Assembly: GCA_017438865.1 (NCBI GenBank)
Contig: JAFRUN010000064.1
Span: forward strand, 1-64,000
Reading direction: 5' to 3'
DNA from: Clostridia bacterium
GTDB lineage: Bacteria > Bacillota > Clostridia > Christensenellales > CAG-138
Length of the DNA: 64,000 nucleotides
Part shown: piece after piece, positions 36,002 to 44,179 of the stretch
How the letters are laid out: each line of letters begins with the position of its first letter
How positions within the stretch are numbered: the stretch's first letter is position 1
Made by a program: the position numbers and the translations under genes
The notes under the pieces: generated by a model
The model's database searches: none
Told to the model about the DNA's origin: nothing
The model's input: only the letters and a program-made list of their open reading frames with translations

Positions 36002-36679
36002 ATGACGATCGAGGAAAAGGTATTTCAGCGAAAGCGATTTGTGGCGGATGCCATGCTTGCATACGGCTTTATCCAAACGGACGCGGGATATATGTATAAG
36101 ACCGATTTCATGGGCGGCGATTTTTCCGTGATCCTCACGGCGGACGAACACGGGGCGGCGGGGACGGTTTACGACAACATGAGCGGCGAGGTCTATACGC
36201 CGCTGCGCGCGGAACGCTTCGACGGCGCGTATGTGAATACGGTACGGTCGGCGTATGAAGAACTGCTGAACGCGATCGCGGAGCATTGTTGTACGGACGT
36301 GCCGTTTGTTTCGGATCAGGCGAACCGCATGACGGACCGGATCTTCACCGAATACGGCGTAAAGCCGGATTTTCCATGGGGAAGAAGCCCGCACGAGCAT
36401 TCGGGCACGTTTCGTCATGCGGACAGCGGCAAGTGGTTCGCGCTGATCATGCATATCCGAAAGGGGCTTCTCACAAAGGACGCGGACGGAACGACGATCG
36501 ACGTGATGAATCTCAAGATCGATCCGAACGCGCCGGGGCCGCTTTGCGACGGCGTGTATCCGGCGTATCATATGAATCACAAAAGCTGGATCACGGTCGC
36601 GCTCGACGAAACGCTTTCCGACGACGCGGTCGCGGCGCTTGTCGAAACGAGTTTCCGCATGACGGGCGGAAAGCATTGA
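36002..36679 (+). CDS. MmcQ/YjbR family protein
   Basis: 225 residues from ATG 36002. The C-terminal half matches the YjbR fold (CyaY-like, formerly DUF419): KWFALIMHIRKG, VMNLKIDP and MNHKSWITVALDETLSDD. The N-terminal half (residues 1-100) looks like the extra domain found in longer clostridial members. Family members are often called DNA-binding but have no clear function. It begins five bases after the GNAT stop, so the two are likely co-transcribed. Confidence 0.82.
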   Translation: MTIEEKVFQRKRFVADAMLAYGFIQTDAGYMYKTDFMGGDFSVILTADEHGAAGTVYDNMSGEVYTPLRAERFDGAYVNTVRSAYEELLNAIAEHCCTDVPFVSDQANRMTDRIFTEYGVKPDFPWGRSPHEHSGTFRHADSGKWFALIMHIRKGLLTKDADGTTIDVMNLKIDPNAPGPLCDGVYPAYHMNHKSWITVALDETLSDDAVAALVETSFRMTGGKH

Positions 36680-36704
36680 TTCCCGCGCGTAACTGTGATA
36701 AACT
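36676..36704 (+). promoter_or_regulatory. Sigma-A promoter for the MATE-ATPase gene
   Basis: -35 TTGATT at 36676-36681, 17-nt spacer, -10 TAAACT at 36699-36704; overlaps the end of the YjbR gene. Confidence 0.75.
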
Positions 36705-36738
36705 CTATACAAACCGGATGCTGTGAGGGCAGGGGACG

Positions 36739-38493
36739 ATGATCAAAAAACTGTTTCGGGAAATGCTGGTCACGCAGATCGTTTCGGCGATGACCGTGAT
36801 GCTTTGCATGCTGATCGACAGCATCATGATCGGACGGTTTCTGGGCGTGGATTCCATGAGCGCATACGGCTTTGCGACGCCGCTGCTTCTGGTGTTCGCC
36901 GCGCTCGGCAGCATGATCTCCGCCGGCGTGCAGGTGGTTTGCGGCAAGACGATCGGCAGCGGCGACCGCGAGGGAACCGACGTGTGCTATTCCGCCGCCA
37001 TGTTTCTTTCCGTCGCGATCTCGGCGGTCGGGATTGCGCTGGTCTTTGCGCTTCTGAACCCGCTGACGCGCCTTCTGGGCGCGGGCGCGGCGTCGCCGGA
37101 CAACGCGGTATTCGGGCTGACGAAGGATTACATCAAGGGCTTTATTCTCGGCGCGCCGGCGTTTCTCTGCGCACAGGTCATGGTCCCGTTTTTGCAGTTG
37201 TCCGGCAAGCGGACGCGGCTTGTGATCGCCGTTGCGGCTATGACCGTATCGGATATCGTATTTGACCTTCTGAACGTATTCGTATTTCACGGCGGCACCT
37301 TCGGAATGGGACTTGCCTCCACGCTGAGCTATTATATCGCTCTCGCAATCGGACTCCTGTATTTTTTCGGAAAGGACTGCATGTTCCGGTTCCGCTTCCG
37401 TCTGATGCGCCCGCGCGTGTTCAAAGATCTCGTGGCCTACGGGATCCCCACGGTCGTCAACCAGATCAGCACGGTGCTGCTCGTTCTGCTGCTGAACCGG
37501 TTGCTTGAGGCGGCGCAGGGCACGGTTGCCGTTGCCGCGTATTCGGTGATCTCCACGGTCACCAATATCTGCTATTGTTTCGGAACGGGTATCGGCGCCG
37601 TGGCGATGATGCTGGCGTCCGTCTTCTATACCGACCGCGACCGCAGATCCATTCGCGAGCTGGTGCGGCTGATGACGGTCTATGCGATCCTGCTTGACGT
37701 TGCCGTCATGGCGATCGAACTGCTGGTCGCCGTCCCGCTTGTGACGCTGTTTCTGGGTAACGACGCGGAAGCCGTCCGCCTCGCCGCGCTCGGGCTCCGG
37801 CTGGTCGTGCTGTCGATCGTACCGTCGTCGCTGAACTCCGCGTTCAAAAACTATTATCAGGGCGTCAACCGCATCGGGTTCGCCGAGGTGATCTCCGCCC
37901 TGCAGAACCTTGTGTTTCCCGCGTTGTTTGCGTTTGTGCTGAGCCGGTTTTTCGGCGTCACGGGTATCTGGCTCGGGTATCTTTGCGGCGAAACGGCCGC
38001 GCTGATCACGTTCTCCGTCGTCGTCTGGAAGCATCGCGGACGCATTTCGCTGTCGGCGGACGCCTACAGCATGCTTGAGCCGGGGTTCGGCACGTCGGGG
38101 GAGAACTGCCTTGAACGCTCGGTGCAGAGCGAACGGGATGCGACCGCCGTTTCGGAGGAAGCCGTGACGTTCTGCAGAGAACACGGGCTAGCGCCGCGTG
38201 AGAGCATGCTGATCGGGCTGTGCATCGAGGAGATGACGGTCAACATCGTAAAGCACGGCTTCGGCGCGGACCGGAAGAAGCATCACATCGACGTTCGGCT
38301 GGTGCTGGAAGGCGACGTCCGCGTGATCCGCATCCGCGACGATTGCGTAAACTTCGATCCGGTGCATTATCTCAAACTGCACGAGTCGGACGATCCGACC
38401 GCGCACGTCGGCATCCGCATGGTCATGAAGACCGCGAGGGAAGCGAACTATCTGAATTCACTGGGCTGGAACAATCTGACGCTGGTCTTTTGA
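36739..38493 (+). CDS. MATE-family transporter fused to a C-terminal GHKL (RsbW-like) ATPase domain
   Basis: 584 residues. Residues 1-445 form a MATE/MOP-superfamily transporter of about 12 membrane helices (MLIDSIMIGRFLGVDSMSAYG, later GVNRIGFAEVISALQNLVFP). Residues about 460-584 form a cytoplasmic domain of HATPase_c_2 type. An N-box glutamate and asparagine are in CIEEMTVNIVKHGF at about 495, a degenerate G1 box RDDCVNFDP at about 533, and a G2-like HVGIRMVM near 557. RsbW-type domains bind ATP and phosphorylate or sequester partners. There is no frameshift or stop between the halves, so this is a real fusion. Confidence 0.88.
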   Translation: MIKKLFREMLVTQIVSAMTVMLCMLIDSIMIGRFLGVDSMSAYGFATPLLLVFAALGSMISAGVQVVCGKTIGSGDREGTDVCYSAAMFLSVAISAVGIALVFALLNPLTRLLGAGAASPDNAVFGLTKDYIKGFILGAPAFLCAQVMVPFLQLSGKRTRLVIAVAAMTVSDIVFDLLNVFVFHGGTFGMGLASTLSYYIALAIGLLYFFGKDCMFRFRFRLMRPRVFKDLVAYGIPTVVNQISTVLLVLLLNRLLEAAQGTVAVAAYSVISTVTNICYCFGTGIGAVAMMLASVFYTDRDRRSIRELVRLMTVYAILLDVAVMAIELLVAVPLVTLFLGNDAEAVRLAALGLRLVVLSIVPSSLNSAFKNYYQGVNRIGFAEVISALQNLVFPALFAFVLSRFFGVTGIWLGYLCGETAALITFSVVVWKHRGRISLSADAYSMLEPGFGTSGENCLERSVQSERDATAVSEEAVTFCREHGLAPRESMLIGLCIEEMTVNIVKHGFGADRKKHHIDVRLVLEGDVRVIRIRDDCVNFDPVHYLKLHESDDPTAHVGIRMVMKTAREANYLNSLGWNNLTLVF

Positions 38494-38528
38494 GACGGGC
38501 GAGGAGCATGAAAACGGGAGGCAGAGGC

Positions 38529-39314
38529 ATGGCGTATCAGCGGCTTCCGTACGAGGAATACTTCATCAATACGAGCGAGGATTACACGCACACCGGAAAG
38601 GTCACCTATCCGGTGAAGTATATTGCGGTCAAATACAACACCACAAAGTTTTTCAAGTTTTTCGGGCTTGCGCACGAGGTCAACTACGAGATCCATTACG
38701 AGCCGGACCGCGACGTGATCCAGATGCACTTTCAGCGCACGCTCGGCGCGATCGACTGGGTGGCGAACGTCTTTGAGTTTTCGAGCCGCTACTACCGCGC
38801 GATCGAGTTCGAGGGCGAACCGCTGCAGCTTCGCGTCCATCACGGATGGGGGAATATGTATCTTGCGATCAAGCGCGAAGTGCGTGAAAAGTGGTCCGAG
38901 CTTCACGAGATGCATCCGACCGCCGCGACGGAGATCCTCGGCTGGTCTCTCGGCTCCGGCATCGCGTGCCTGAGCTGTCAGGACCTGAACTACAACTTCG
39001 GCGTGAAGCCGTACCTGTATACGTTCGGCAGCGTTCGCCCGTTTAAATGCACGATCCTCAACAAGGAACGGATGCACCGCTATCTGGCAACGCTCTGCAC
39101 CGACTGCGAGAACTTTGCCGACGTGAACGACCTGATCACCTATATGCCGCCGTTCCGCGGATTCACCATGATCCGCCGCGTCGACGTGGGAACGGACCTC
39201 AAACGCACGCTTTTCCGGCTTCTGCATCCGCTGCGTTTCCATGTGCACTACGATCTGCCGGAGCTGTATCAAAAACTGACGGAAAAACCGGAAGAAACGC
39301 CGGAGGAGGAATAA
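38529..39314 (+). CDS. Lipase-like alpha/beta hydrolase (class 3 lipase-type)
   Basis: 261 residues from ATG 38529, preceded by GGGAGG; an ATG at 38508 is less well placed. The nucleophile elbow GWSLGSG lies at 138-144 with Ser140, preceded by a helix and followed by a small-residue helix, as in class 3 lipases. Before it, FHHGW-like RVHHGWGNMY around 100-109 resembles the lipase oxyanion strand. No signal peptide. The substrate is unknown. It stands 29 bases before the gerA-type gene and may share a transcript with it. Confidence 0.7.
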   Translation: MAYQRLPYEEYFINTSEDYTHTGKVTYPVKYIAVKYNTTKFFKFFGLAHEVNYEIHYEPDRDVIQMHFQRTLGAIDWVANVFEFSSRYYRAIEFEGEPLQLRVHHGWGNMYLAIKREVREKWSELHEMHPTAATEILGWSLGSGIACLSCQDLNYNFGVKPYLYTFGSVRPFKCTILNKERMHRYLATLCTDCENFADVNDLITYMPPFRGFTMIRRVDVGTDLKRTLFRLLHPLRFHVHYDLPELYQKLTEKPEETPEEE

Positions 39315-39343
39315 CGGACGCGGAAAATGCGCATGCTTTCTGC

Positions 39344-40936
39344 ATGAAGAACGCGATCCGGAACCTGTTTCAATTTGACGCGCCGTACCGGCAGTTTGAA
39401 CTCAGAGAGACGGAGTCCGAGGGGACGCCGTCTTTTTTCGCGCGCAGAAAAGAGAAGCGCGCGAAGGTCCGCCAGACGCAGGGGCGGATCGAAAAGAACC
39501 TTGATGCGAACCGGAGATGGCTTGCCGCGCGCTTTTCGGCTCAGGTCAATACGGACCTGATCCTGCGTCCTTTTCTGCTCGGCGGAACGGCAAGAGCGCT
39601 TGCCGTGAGCATGAACGGCATGGCGGACGACAAACTGATCGCCGATTTCATCCTGCGTCCGGCGTTCGGCGCGTGCGTCGACGGCGTTTCCCGGACCGAA
39701 CTTCCGACGTTCTTTTGCGAGCACGCGCTTTCCATGCACGAAACCGAGCTGAGCGACAGCCGCGACGCGATCGTGCAGGCGATCGCGGAAGGGCGCACGG
39801 CGGTCCTGTTCGACGGCGCGAAGCAGGCGATCCTCTGCGACACGCGCGGGTTCGTTTCGCGTCCTGTATCGGAGCCGCAGAACGAAATGACGATCATGGG
39901 ACCGAAGGAGGCGTTCACGGAAAACATCCGCACGAACGTCACGCTTCTGCGGCGCATCCTGAAGCGGCCTGATTTCGTCTGCGAATTCCGCGATTCGGGC
40001 GGCACGAACCGCACGAAGCTCGTACTCGCTTATCTCGACGGTACGGTCAATCCGGCACTGCTCTCCGAAGTCAAACGGCGGTTGGACGCGATCTCGACGG
40101 ATATGCGGCTCACCGTCGGGCGCGTGGAGCAGCTGATCGAGGATTACACCTATCTGCCGCTGCCGCAGATGCTGAAAACGGAGCGTCCGGACCGCGCGGC
40201 GACAGCGGTGCTCGACGGGCGGATCGCGCTTCTGGTGGAGGGATGTCCGCAGGCGGGCGTGCTTCCGATCACGATCGGCACGCTTCTTGCAAGCGGCGAG
40301 GACATGGATATGCGTCAGCCGGTCGGAACGATCGTGCAGGCGATCCGCATGATCGGCGCGCTCCTCTCGACCTATCTGCCCGCGTACTTCCTTGCGCTCG
40401 CGCTGCACCATCCGGGGCAGCTTTCGGGCGAGATCCTCGAAACGGTGATCGCCTCCCGCGCAATGGTGTTTCTGCCGCTGTGGATGGAAATGATCTTTCT
40501 TCTGCTGGTTTTTCAGCTTGTCCGCGAGGCGGGACTTCGCGTGCCCGGCTCGATCGGTCACGCGATCGGCATCATCGGCGGGCTGCTTCTCGGGCAGGCG
40601 GCGGTTTCCGCGAATATCGTTTCGACCGTCGTGCTGATCATCGTGGCGCTGACGGGACTCGGAAACTTTGCGATCCCCGATTACAGCGCGCAGATCGCCG
40701 CGGCGTATTACCGCGTGCTTCTGTGCATTGCGGCGACGTTTGCGGGCCTTTTGGGCATCACGGTCACGGGACTCTGCGCCACGGCGGTGATGTGCTCCGC
40801 CAAATCGTTCGGCGTTCCGTTCTTCGCGCCGTTCTCGCCGGTCACAAAGCATGCGGAACATCTGCTGTTCCGAACGCGTCTTAAAAACCGCGCGGGCGCG
40901 CCCGACCGGTGGAACGCAAAAAGGAGGCGCGCATGA
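39344..40936 (+). CDS. Spore germinant receptor subunit A (GerA family)
   Basis: 530 residues. GerA-type A subunits sit in the inner spore membrane and help sense germinants. A long soluble N-terminal part (residues 1-290) contains LVEGCPQAGVLP-like motifs near 295-305. Five to six membrane helices follow, with VRLFRY-like signatures replaced by VGTIVQAIRMIGALLSTYLPA. The start is uncertain: ATG 39344 is in frame but has no strong ribosome-binding site, whereas GGAGG lies 40 nt upstream. The stop overlaps the B subunit start (ATGA). Confidence 0.88.
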   Translation: MKNAIRNLFQFDAPYRQFELRETESEGTPSFFARRKEKRAKVRQTQGRIEKNLDANRRWLAARFSAQVNTDLILRPFLLGGTARALAVSMNGMADDKLIADFILRPAFGACVDGVSRTELPTFFCEHALSMHETELSDSRDAIVQAIAEGRTAVLFDGAKQAILCDTRGFVSRPVSEPQNEMTIMGPKEAFTENIRTNVTLLRRILKRPDFVCEFRDSGGTNRTKLVLAYLDGTVNPALLSEVKRRLDAISTDMRLTVGRVEQLIEDYTYLPLPQMLKTERPDRAATAVLDGRIALLVEGCPQAGVLPITIGTLLASGEDMDMRQPVGTIVQAIRMIGALLSTYLPAYFLALALHHPGQLSGEILETVIASRAMVFLPLWMEMIFLLLVFQLVREAGLRVPGSIGHAIGIIGGLLLGQAAVSANIVSTVVLIIVALTGLGNFAIPDYSAQIAAAYYRVLLCIAATFAGLLGITVTGLCATAVMCSAKSFGVPFFAPFSPVTKHAEHLLFRTRLKNRAGAPDRWNAKRRRA

Positions 40937-42027
40937 ATCTTCGCATCGGCGCGTTCGGACGGCAGGAGAGCGCCGCAATGGTACTGATCGCGGCGTTCTT
41001 CAGCGGATGCTTCGCTGCGGACAGCCGCCTGCTCTTTGAAAACGGAAACGCGTCGTGGATCATCGAGATCATCTCGACGATCCAGGCGCTGCTGCTGTTC
41101 GAGGCGACGGTGTGGGCGCTGCGCGTGCGCGGCGGAAACGATCTTTCCGCGCTGATCGGCGATTCGCGCATCAAGCGTGCGCTCGCCGTTTTTCTGATGC
41201 TTGCACTGCTGCTCGCCGCCATGCAGCCGCTTCAGCGGTTTCTTCTGACAATGACGCAGTATGTGTTCGTCGAGTCCAAACATGTGACCGCGTGTCTGTA
41301 TCTGCTGCCGTGTCTGTTCCTTCTGACGGCGCTCGGCGCGGAAACGCTGGTGCGCACGGCGCGGATCCTCCTGCCGATCCTGCTGGTTTCGATCGCTGCC
41401 GCGCTGCTTTCGGGAGTCGGGCAGTATCACCTGTACCGCATCCATCCGATCCCGCTTTCCGAGCCGGCGAAGGTTTTTACCCTGGCGGGCAGCGCGCAGA
41501 TCCGCGCGGCGCCGCCGCTGCTGGCGCTCCTGTGCATCGGGGAGGGTACGCAGGACCGGATGGCGATGCGAAGCGCAGGACGCATCGGCGCGATCGCGGG
41601 CGGAGCGCTTGCCGCGCTTGCGCTGTTCGCGCTCTCCATGACATTCACATATACGCAGCTGAAGGATATGCCCGCGCCGTTCTACCGGATGCTCGTGGAG
41701 GTGCGCGCCGAAAACCCGACGCTGCGGCTCGATCGCGCGGTGCTGTTTCTCTGGCTCGGCGGGGCGGTGCTGACGTCGGCGTTCTATCTGTACGCCGCCT
41801 GCGTGCTGTTCTGCAAAACGTTCCGTGTGCGGGATTCGCGGCCCGTTGCGCTGTGCCTTTCGGGGATCGCGTCGGCGCTGATCCTCGTGCTGTTCTATGA
41901 GACGGAAACGACCGCAGAAATCCTCGAACACCTGTACCGCGATGCATGGATGCTGATCGGACTGCCGTTCCCGCTGATCCTTTTGAAACCGCGAAGGAGG
42001 AAAACAAAATGCGCCGCATCGGTCTGA
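40933..42027 (+). CDS. Spore germinant receptor subunit B, GerAB/GerKB-type permease
   Basis: 364 residues with about ten membrane helices. B subunits belong to the amino acid-polyamine-organocation superfamily and are thought to bind the germinant. The N-terminal GRQESAAMVLIAAFFSG motif is typical. AAGGAGG before ATG 40933 and the four-base overlap with subunit A fix the start. The 3' end overlaps subunit C by 19 nt. Confidence 0.88.
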   Translation: MNLRIGAFGRQESAAMVLIAAFFSGCFAADSRLLFENGNASWIIEIISTIQALLLFEATVWALRVRGGNDLSALIGDSRIKRALAVFLMLALLLAAMQPLQRFLLTMTQYVFVESKHVTACLYLLPCLFLLTALGAETLVRTARILLPILLVSIAAALLSGVGQYHLYRIHPIPLSEPAKVFTLAGSAQIRAAPPLLALLCIGEGTQDRMAMRSAGRIGAIAGGALAALALFALSMTFTYTQLKDMPAPFYRMLVEVRAENPTLRLDRAVLFLWLGGAVLTSAFYLYAACVLFCKTFRVRDSRPVALCLSGIASALILVLFYETETTAEILEHLYRDAWMLIGLPFPLILLKPRRRKTKCAASV

Positions 42028-43163
42028 TCCTTCTGCTGCCGCTGATGCTTTGCGGCTGTATGCAGTCGAAGAATATTGACGAATACGCGTATGTGCTGAA
42101 CGTCGGCGTCGAGCGCGGCACGACGATGCCGTATCTTGTGACGGCACTCGTTTCGGTGCCGGGCGGTACGGAGGACACAAAGGTCACGAACACGGTGATC
42201 ACGGCGGAGGCGCGGACGTTCTCGGAGGCGTATGAAACGCTGAACGCGATCTATCCGAGCCGGCTGAGCTTTTCCCGCGCGTCGCTGCTTGCGATCGGCG
42301 AGGATCTTGCAAAGCGCGGGGAACAGACGGCGTTTCTGGACTTTGCTTTCGGCAAGCCGGATCTGTGGCCGAACCTGCGCGTCGTCGTCGTAAAGCCGCC
42401 GGTCCGGAACGTGTTCGAGGGCTGGATCAGCGAAGCCGATCCGTCGCTCCGGAAGATCAAAACGGCGGTGGGAGATCTGTCCGATGATTCCGGCATGACC
42501 GCGGACACGGGATACAGCACATATCTTGAAGCGACCGGGGACAAGCGCTTCGACGCGATGCTTGCCTATGCGGGCGAGAACGAATACGGACTGACGCCGG
42601 ACATGGTCGGTGGAGAGGCATACCCGTACACCGGCGGCTCGCTGCTGACGGAAAGCGCATTGAAAACGTCCACGGCGGGAAGCGCGGTGTTCGACGGCGA
42701 CCGCATGGTCGGGATTCTGGACGGCAGGCACACAATGGAGGTGCTGATGGTGACCGGCGCGTTTCAGAAAGGAGAGATGCATTTTACGCATCCGGACGGT
42801 TCCGCGATGCGTGCAGCGCTGTACCGGATGCGCGCGCCGAAGATCCGGCTCCGGAACGGAGAGGCGCGTGTGGAGCTGCGTCTCAAAGCGGATGTATTCG
42901 ATCCCGAAACGGCGCCGATGGATCGGAACGCGCTGAAAACGCTGATCGAGAAACAGCTTGAAGCGGAGCTGTCCGCGGTGTTTGCGGCGCTGCAGCGCGC
43001 AAACAGCGACGCGATGGGGTTCGGACGGTTCCGCGCAAAACAATTCAGGAGCGCGGCGGAGTGGGAGGCGTGCGACTGGAAATCGGAATACCGCGCGCTG
43101 AAAGTCGTTTTTTCGGTGACGGTCATGCTTTCACATGAGCCGCGGCGTTCGGAAACGGAGTGA
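42009..43163 (+). CDS. Spore germinant receptor lipoprotein, Ger(x)C family
   Basis: 384 residues. A lipoprotein signal with lipobox LCGC, lipidated at C17, opens the protein. YAYVLNVGVERG near 26-37 is the conserved start of domain 1, and DPETAPMDRNALKTLIEKQLE is typical of domain 3. C subunits complete the ABC receptor on the outer face of the spore inner membrane. GAAGGAGG at about 41993-42000 supports ATG 42009. Confidence 0.9.
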   Translation: MRRIGLILLLPLMLCGCMQSKNIDEYAYVLNVGVERGTTMPYLVTALVSVPGGTEDTKVTNTVITAEARTFSEAYETLNAIYPSRLSFSRASLLAIGEDLAKRGEQTAFLDFAFGKPDLWPNLRVVVVKPPVRNVFEGWISEADPSLRKIKTAVGDLSDDSGMTADTGYSTYLEATGDKRFDAMLAYAGENEYGLTPDMVGGEAYPYTGGSLLTESALKTSTAGSAVFDGDRMVGILDGRHTMEVLMVTGAFQKGEMHFTHPDGSAMRAALYRMRAPKIRLRNGEARVELRLKADVFDPETAPMDRNALKTLIEKQLEAELSAVFAALQRANSDAMGFGRFRAKQFRSAAEWEACDWKSEYRALKVVFSVTVMLSHEPRRSETE

Positions 43164-43167
43164 GACG

Positions 43168-43338
43168 ATGATCCTGTTTTTCGGCGTCCAGCTTGCACCG
43201 CTTCTTTACGGTGCGGCATATCTCGTTCACAGCTTCAGAAAACGGCGGCGGGGGCAGGGGATGGCGATCGGCGTACTGCTGGTTCTGCATTGCGCCGTGC
43301 TCGGACTGCTGCTTTGGAAATTCCTGTCCGTCCCATGA
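43168..43338 (+). CDS. Small two-helix membrane protein at the end of the ger operon
   Basis: 56 residues from ATG 43168, four bases after the gerC stop. Two hydrophobic helices (about 3-20 and 32-52) are separated by a basic HSFRKRRRGQG turn. Small membrane proteins at the end of ger operons (D-type subunits) modulate receptor function in some Bacillus species; an equivalent role here is inference. A bidirectional terminator follows. Confidence 0.65.
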   Translation: MILFFGVQLAPLLYGAAYLVHSFRKRRRGQGMAIGVLLVLHCAVLGLLLWKFLSVP

Positions 43339-43368
43339 AAAAAGACCGTCCCTCGGGACGGTCCTTTT
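43338..43368. terminator. Bidirectional terminator between ger operon and gntR-type gene
   Basis: Perfect stem GACCGTCC (43344-43351) / GGACGGTC (43356-43363) with CTCG loop; CTTTTC on the plus side and A6 (T6 for the minus strand) on the other. Confidence 0.88.
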
Positions 43369-43379
43369 CGATGAATCTG

Positions 43380-44048
43380 TTACTGGACGTTTTCGGGGAT
43401 CAGCGCCGCGGCGTCCATAATGTGCGCCTGCAGGAGCTTCACCGCTTCGTCGACCTCGCCCGCTTTGCACGCTGCAAGGATCTTTTCGTGCTCGGCAACG
43501 GAGTTTTCGCGATCGGCGGCATCGTTGTAGAATCCGCTTCTGAGATACCGGTCGATGTTTGCGTGGATGATCTCCATCAGCATATCCGCAACGGGATTGT
43601 TCGCTTTCGCGGTCAAAACCTCGTGGAACCGGATGTTCAGGTTTTCGGTCTGGATCACGTCGCTCGCCGTGCGCTGTTTATCGAGGATCGCGTCGAGGGC
43701 GGCGAAGTCTTCTTCGGTCATGCGCGGCACGGCGACGGCAAGCATCGCCACGGAGACCGCGGCACGAACCTGCATGGTATTGATCAGCATTTCGCGGGAC
43801 AGCTCGGTCACGGTCGCGCCGCGGTTGGCATGGATCGTAACGAGATGCTGCGCTTCGAGCTGACGGAGCGCCTCGCGGACCGGAATATGGCTGACGTTCA
43901 ATGCAGCGGAGATCTCATCCTGCTTCAGCTGCATTCCGCCGGGCAGAGCACCGTTGACGATGCCCGCGCGCAGAACGCGGTAAACCCATTCCTGCGTGCC
44001 GAATCCTTCCCGGTTTTCCACATTGGCGGCAAGTGCCTTGTAATCCAT
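43380..44048 (-). CDS. GntR-family regulator, FadR/FCD subgroup
   Basis: 222 residues. An N-terminal winged helix-turn-helix (about 20-85, with GGMQLKQDEISAALNVSHIP and VREALRQLEAQ) is followed by an all-helical FCD ligand domain. FCD metal-site histidines are visible in FHEVLT (about 139), EHEKIL (about 188) and LQAHIM (about 210). Such regulators respond to organic acids or sugars. It stands alone with its own promoter and a palindrome just upstream, so autoregulation is likely; target genes are not evident. Confidence 0.9.
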   Translation of the reverse strand: MDYKALAANVENREGFGTQEWVYRVLRAGIVNGALPGGMQLKQDEISAALNVSHIPVREALRQLEAQHLVTIHANRGATVTELSREMLINTMQVRAAVSVAMLAVAVPRMTEEDFAALDAILDKQRTASDVIQTENLNIRFHEVLTAKANNPVADMLMEIIHANIDRYLRSGFYNDAADRENSVAEHEKILAACKAGEVDEAVKLLQAHIMDAAALIPENVQ

Positions 44049-44069
44049 TTTTTCTCACTCTCCATATAC

Positions 44070-44088
44070 ATATATTGCGGCAACATAT
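44070..44088. promoter_or_regulatory. Candidate operator of the GntR-type regulator
   Basis: Palindrome ATAT-A-TTGC-G-GCAA-C-ATAT centred at 44079, between the minus-strand promoter and the regulator start, a good position for autorepression. Confidence 0.5.
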
Positions 44089-44104
44089 TGTATTACCCAC
44101 TAAT

Positions 44105-44133
44105 AATATAATATAAAATCGTCAATTCGTCAA
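44105..44133 (-). promoter_or_regulatory. Promoter of the GntR-type regulator (minus strand)
   Basis: Read on the minus strand: -35 TTGACG (44128-44133), 17-nt spacer, -10 TATATT (44105-44110), in an AT-rich stretch that stands out from the GC-rich surroundings. Confidence 0.65.
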
Positions 44134-44179
44134 CCTTTGTTTTCAAAGATATGCCAAAATTTGTCAGCCCGGCTGAAAA

